Shown one piece after another: positions 62,032 through 64,000 of a DNA stretch of 64,000 nucleotides; position 1 is the first letter of the stretch; each line of letters begins with the position of its first letter. Below the pieces are notes generated by a model. It saw only the letters and a program-made list of their open reading frames with translations, did no database searches and was not told the origin of the DNA. A program made the position numbers and the translations under genes. The stretch comes from Haloarcula sp. CBA1129 (GTDB lineage: Archaea; Halobacteriota; Halobacteria; Halobacteriales; Haloarculaceae), in contig NZ_RKSM01000003.1 in the NCBI RefSeq assembly GCF_008729015.1, forward strand, positions 62,001 through 126,000, read 5' to 3'.

Positions 62032-63171
62032 TTAGTCGTTCGTCGGTTGCGCGCTGCTCGTCTCTGCCCCGGTGTCGACACGGTCCTCGAAGTCCGGTTT
62101 GATAACCGTCGCGATGACGGCCGTCACGAGCGATCCCAGCAGGATACTGCCGAGGAACGCGAGTGGCCGGTTCGACAGCAGGACAACGAAGATACCGCCG
62201 TGAGGGGCGGGCATCGTGACACCAAGAGCCATCGAGGTCGCACCGCCGACGGCGCTGCCGGCGACGATAGCCGGGATGACACGGAGCGGGTCCGCGGCCC
62301 CGTACGGAATCGCACCCTCAGTGATGAACGACAGGCCGAGCAAGATACCGCTTTTTCCGTTCTCGTACATCTCGGCCGCGTACTTGTGCGGGGCGATGAA
62401 ATTCGAAAGTGCGAGGCCGATCGGCGGGATCATGCCGCCGATCATCACCGCGGCCATCGGCGCGTATATCCCCTCGGTGATGAGTCCGGTCGCGAACACG
62501 TAGGCGACCTTATTGACCGGACCGCCCATGTCAAAGGCCATCATCCCACCGAGGATGAGGCCGACGACGATAGCCTGACCGCCCTGCATCGACTGCAGGA
62601 AGGAGGTCAAGGCCTCGTTGGCGAGTGCGACGGGAACACCCAGCACGAACAGCATGATGGGCGTCAGGACGGCCATTGTCGCGACAGGGATGAGCAACAC
62701 TGGCATCATCGGCTGGATGAACTCAGGGACGTCGAGGTTCTTGAAGAAACGCGCGACGTACCCGGCCAGTAGGCCAGCGACGATGGCTCCGAGGTAGCCG
62801 GCCCCAGCCTCACCGCCAGAAATGCCGATAACTGTCGCCGCCTCAGCGACGACGTTGCCCTGCTGGAGGATGTACGCCAGCAGGAACCCCGGCGCGAGTC
62901 CCGGTCGGTCAGCGATGGCGTACGCGATGTAGCCACCGAGGATGGGCACCATAATCGTCAGCCCGGCGGTGCCAACCTGTGCGAGGAACCAGCCTGCTGA
63001 GCCGGTGTTGTCGAACACTGTCTGTGTATCCCCGACCAGGTACGCGACGGCGAGGAAGATGCCGCCGATGGTCACGAAGGGGATCATGAACGATACGCCC
63101 GTCATCAGGTCCTCCTTGACGGAGGTTACGTGAGAGCGAAGCGCACTCTCGGCCCGGTTTTGATCTGTCAT
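62032..63171 (-). CDS. ptfC: PTS fructose transporter subunit IIC
   Basis: A 379-residue membrane permease with about nine to ten helices and the fructose-class blocks GVSFMIPFVTIGGIFLAVAY, MAFDMGGPVNKVAYVFATGL and FITEGAIPYGAADP. It carries fructose across the membrane while EIIB phosphorylates it to fructose 1-phosphate. It is the first gene of the ptfC-ptfA-ptsH-ptsI-ptfB operon, the order known from Haloferax volcanii. The ATG at 63171 is preferred to one 12 bases earlier. The associated fructose-1-phosphate kinase and aldolase genes are not in this window. Confidence 0.94.
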   Translation of the reverse strand: MTDQNRAESALRSHVTSVKEDLMTGVSFMIPFVTIGGIFLAVAYLVGDTQTVFDNTGSAGWFLAQVGTAGLTIMVPILGGYIAYAIADRPGLAPGFLLAYILQQGNVVAEAATVIGISGGEAGAGYLGAIVAGLLAGYVARFFKNLDVPEFIQPMMPVLLIPVATMAVLTPIMLFVLGVPVALANEALTSFLQSMQGGQAIVVGLILGGMMAFDMGGPVNKVAYVFATGLITEGIYAPMAAVMIGGMIPPIGLALSNFIAPHKYAAEMYENGKSGILLGLSFITEGAIPYGAADPLRVIPAIVAGSAVGGATSMALGVTMPAPHGGIFVVLLSNRPLAFLGSILLGSLVTAVIATVIKPDFEDRVDTGAETSSAQPTND

Positions 63172-63204
63172 GGTCAACGACACCGACAGCTACGCCCATT
63201 GTGT

Positions 63205-63212
63205 GATATAAA
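63205..63212 (-). promoter_or_regulatory. TATA box of the fructose PTS operon
   Basis: TTTATATC on the minus strand is about 38 bases before the ptfC ATG. This gives a leader of roughly ten bases. The surrounding GTGT and ACAC ends (63201-63219) make a weak inverted repeat across it. Confidence 0.5.
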
Positions 63213-63383
63213 GGTACACGTTTGAGTGTGTTATTTATTGGAATTGTTTGCTATCTGGATTTGGGCGATTGTTTCTGCATGGAACTAGGTCCACAGATTC
63301 GATGGAATAACAGACATATGCTTGTTATCCGCCGGCACCTATTGGGATGAAAATCCGAATGGGCGGTGCCGTGCGCGTCATAG

Positions 63384-63392
63384 TACTTATGC
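63384..63392 (+). promoter_or_regulatory. TATA-like box of the SMC-related gene
   Basis: TACTTATGC is centred about 28 bases before the ATG, giving a leaderless transcript that diverges from the PTS operon. Confidence 0.45.
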
Positions 63393-63415
63393 CCGTCACT
63401 CGCCCACACCGGAAT

Positions 63416-64000
63416 ATGGATTCATTCTCGGTATCCGGGGAGGTGGCGACTGTCACCGTCGAGAAGATCGGGGGGATCGACGAGACGACAGTTGAGGTCC
63501 CAGCAGGGGTGACAGTGCTCCGAGGCCGAAACGCGACTAATCGGACATCGTTTCTTCAGGCGGTGATGGCCGCTCACGGGAGCGAGTGGGCGAGCGTCAA
63601 AGGTGACGCCGACCAAGGGCACGTCGAACTCTCACTGGGGGCGGAGACGTACACCCGAACACTGACCAGAACCGCCGACGGGGTTGCTGGGTCGGGTCTC
63701 GGCCTGCTTTCCGACTCGACTGTTGCGGACCTGTTTGCGTTCCTGCTCGAAGACAACGAAGCCAGACGAGCCGTCGAGCGGGGTGAGGACCTTCGAGAGA
63801 TCATTATGCGGCCCGTCGATGTGGCGTCTATCCACCGACAGATACGGACAGCCGAACAGCGCAAGGAAGAGATCGACGAGGAACTCGACCGTATCGCGTC
63901 ACTCAAGCGCGACCTCCCTGATCTCGAACAGCAACAGGCAGCTCTGCGCGACGAGATCGCTGAGACCAGAGACGAACTCCAGCGCGTGGAGGAACGGATC
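63416..64000 (+). CDS. Archaeal SMC-related ATPase-like protein (5' part)
   Basis: The frame stays open to the right edge; 195 residues are visible. It has an SMC/Rad50-like head: an N-terminal beta strand set (VATVTVEKIGGIDETTVEVP) followed by a P-loop-like GRNATNRTSF (residues 37-46) in which the usual GKS/T lysine is replaced by Arg43. From residue 140 on there is a long heptad-rich coiled coil (RTAEQRKEEIDEELDRIASL). This matches the haloarchaeal SMC-related proteins linked to cell shape and rod formation, as I recall. ATP binding may be altered. The start is set by the TATA box 28 bases upstream. Confidence 0.85.
   Translation, partial: MDSFSVSGEVATVTVEKIGGIDETTVEVPAGVTVLRGRNATNRTSFLQAVMAAHGSEWASVKGDADQGHVELSLGAETYTRTLTRTADGVAGSGLGLLSDSTVADLFAFLLEDNEARRAVERGEDLREIIMRPVDVASIHRQIRTAEQRKEEIDEELDRIASLKRDLPDLEQQQAALRDEIAETRDELQRVEERI

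Overview
The window is haloarchaeal chromosomal DNA, most likely from Haloarcula. It is GC-rich and codes for acidic proteins. Exported proteins carry twin-arginine lipoprotein signals, and many genes start on or just after their predicted transcription start, behind TTTATA-type boxes. A complete 122-nt 5S rRNA gene matches the Haloarcula marismortui 5S sequence, as I remember it, apart from about two bases. I see no complete insertion sequence, CRISPR array or tRNA gene.

Layout. (1) 1-16.1 kb: a secreted lipoprotein; a redox cassette (SCO1-like, TlpA-like thioredoxin, CcdA) that fits copper/cytochrome oxidase or protein-thiol maturation; several membrane or exported proteins of unknown role; a free-standing 5S rRNA gene with its own promoter; an HTH regulator divergent from an ABC exporter; a DUF2249 protein; divergent GbsR-like and ArsR-like regulators; a fructosamine-kinase-like enzyme; and a sugar-porter MFS transporter. 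(2) 16.2-19.9 kb: three overlapping paralogous Tat lipoproteins of the iron/siderophore-binding type behind a DtxR-like palindrome. (3) 20.2-25.1 kb: an Lrp-type regulator, then dabB-dabA, a predicted energy-coupled CO2/bicarbonate uptake system. (4) 25-34.7 kb: a tandem UspA protein, an LLM flavin oxidoreductase, a HEAT-repeat protein with a zinc ribbon, LutC, a LutB-LutA fusion, a LarA-like protein and a glycerate kinase; the last four form a lactate/glycerate block.

(5) 34.9-59 kb: a surface glycan region. It makes UDP-sugars (4-epimerase-like SDR, UDP-ManNAc dehydrogenase-like and UDP-GlcNAc 2-epimerase genes, together the UDP-ManNAcA route) and carries five glycosyltransferases, a DUF1616 protein, a sulfatase-like hydrolase, two paralogous beta-helix proteins around a large polytopic membrane protein, and a heparinase II/III-like protein overlapping a WbuB-like glycosyltransferase. 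AT-rich gaps here hold gene remnants: a methyltransferase scrap and a stranded Tat signal peptide. (6) 59.1-63.2 kb: a complete fructose PTS operon (ptfC-ptfA-ptsH-ptsI-ptfB), divergent from the start of an archaeal SMC-related protein that runs off the window.

The most notable items are the orphan 5S gene, the complete DAB carbon pump with its metal-site residues intact, the three binding proteins sharing a palindrome class with a distant regulator, and the rearranged beta-helix locus. I did not find a system that I can call wholly new.
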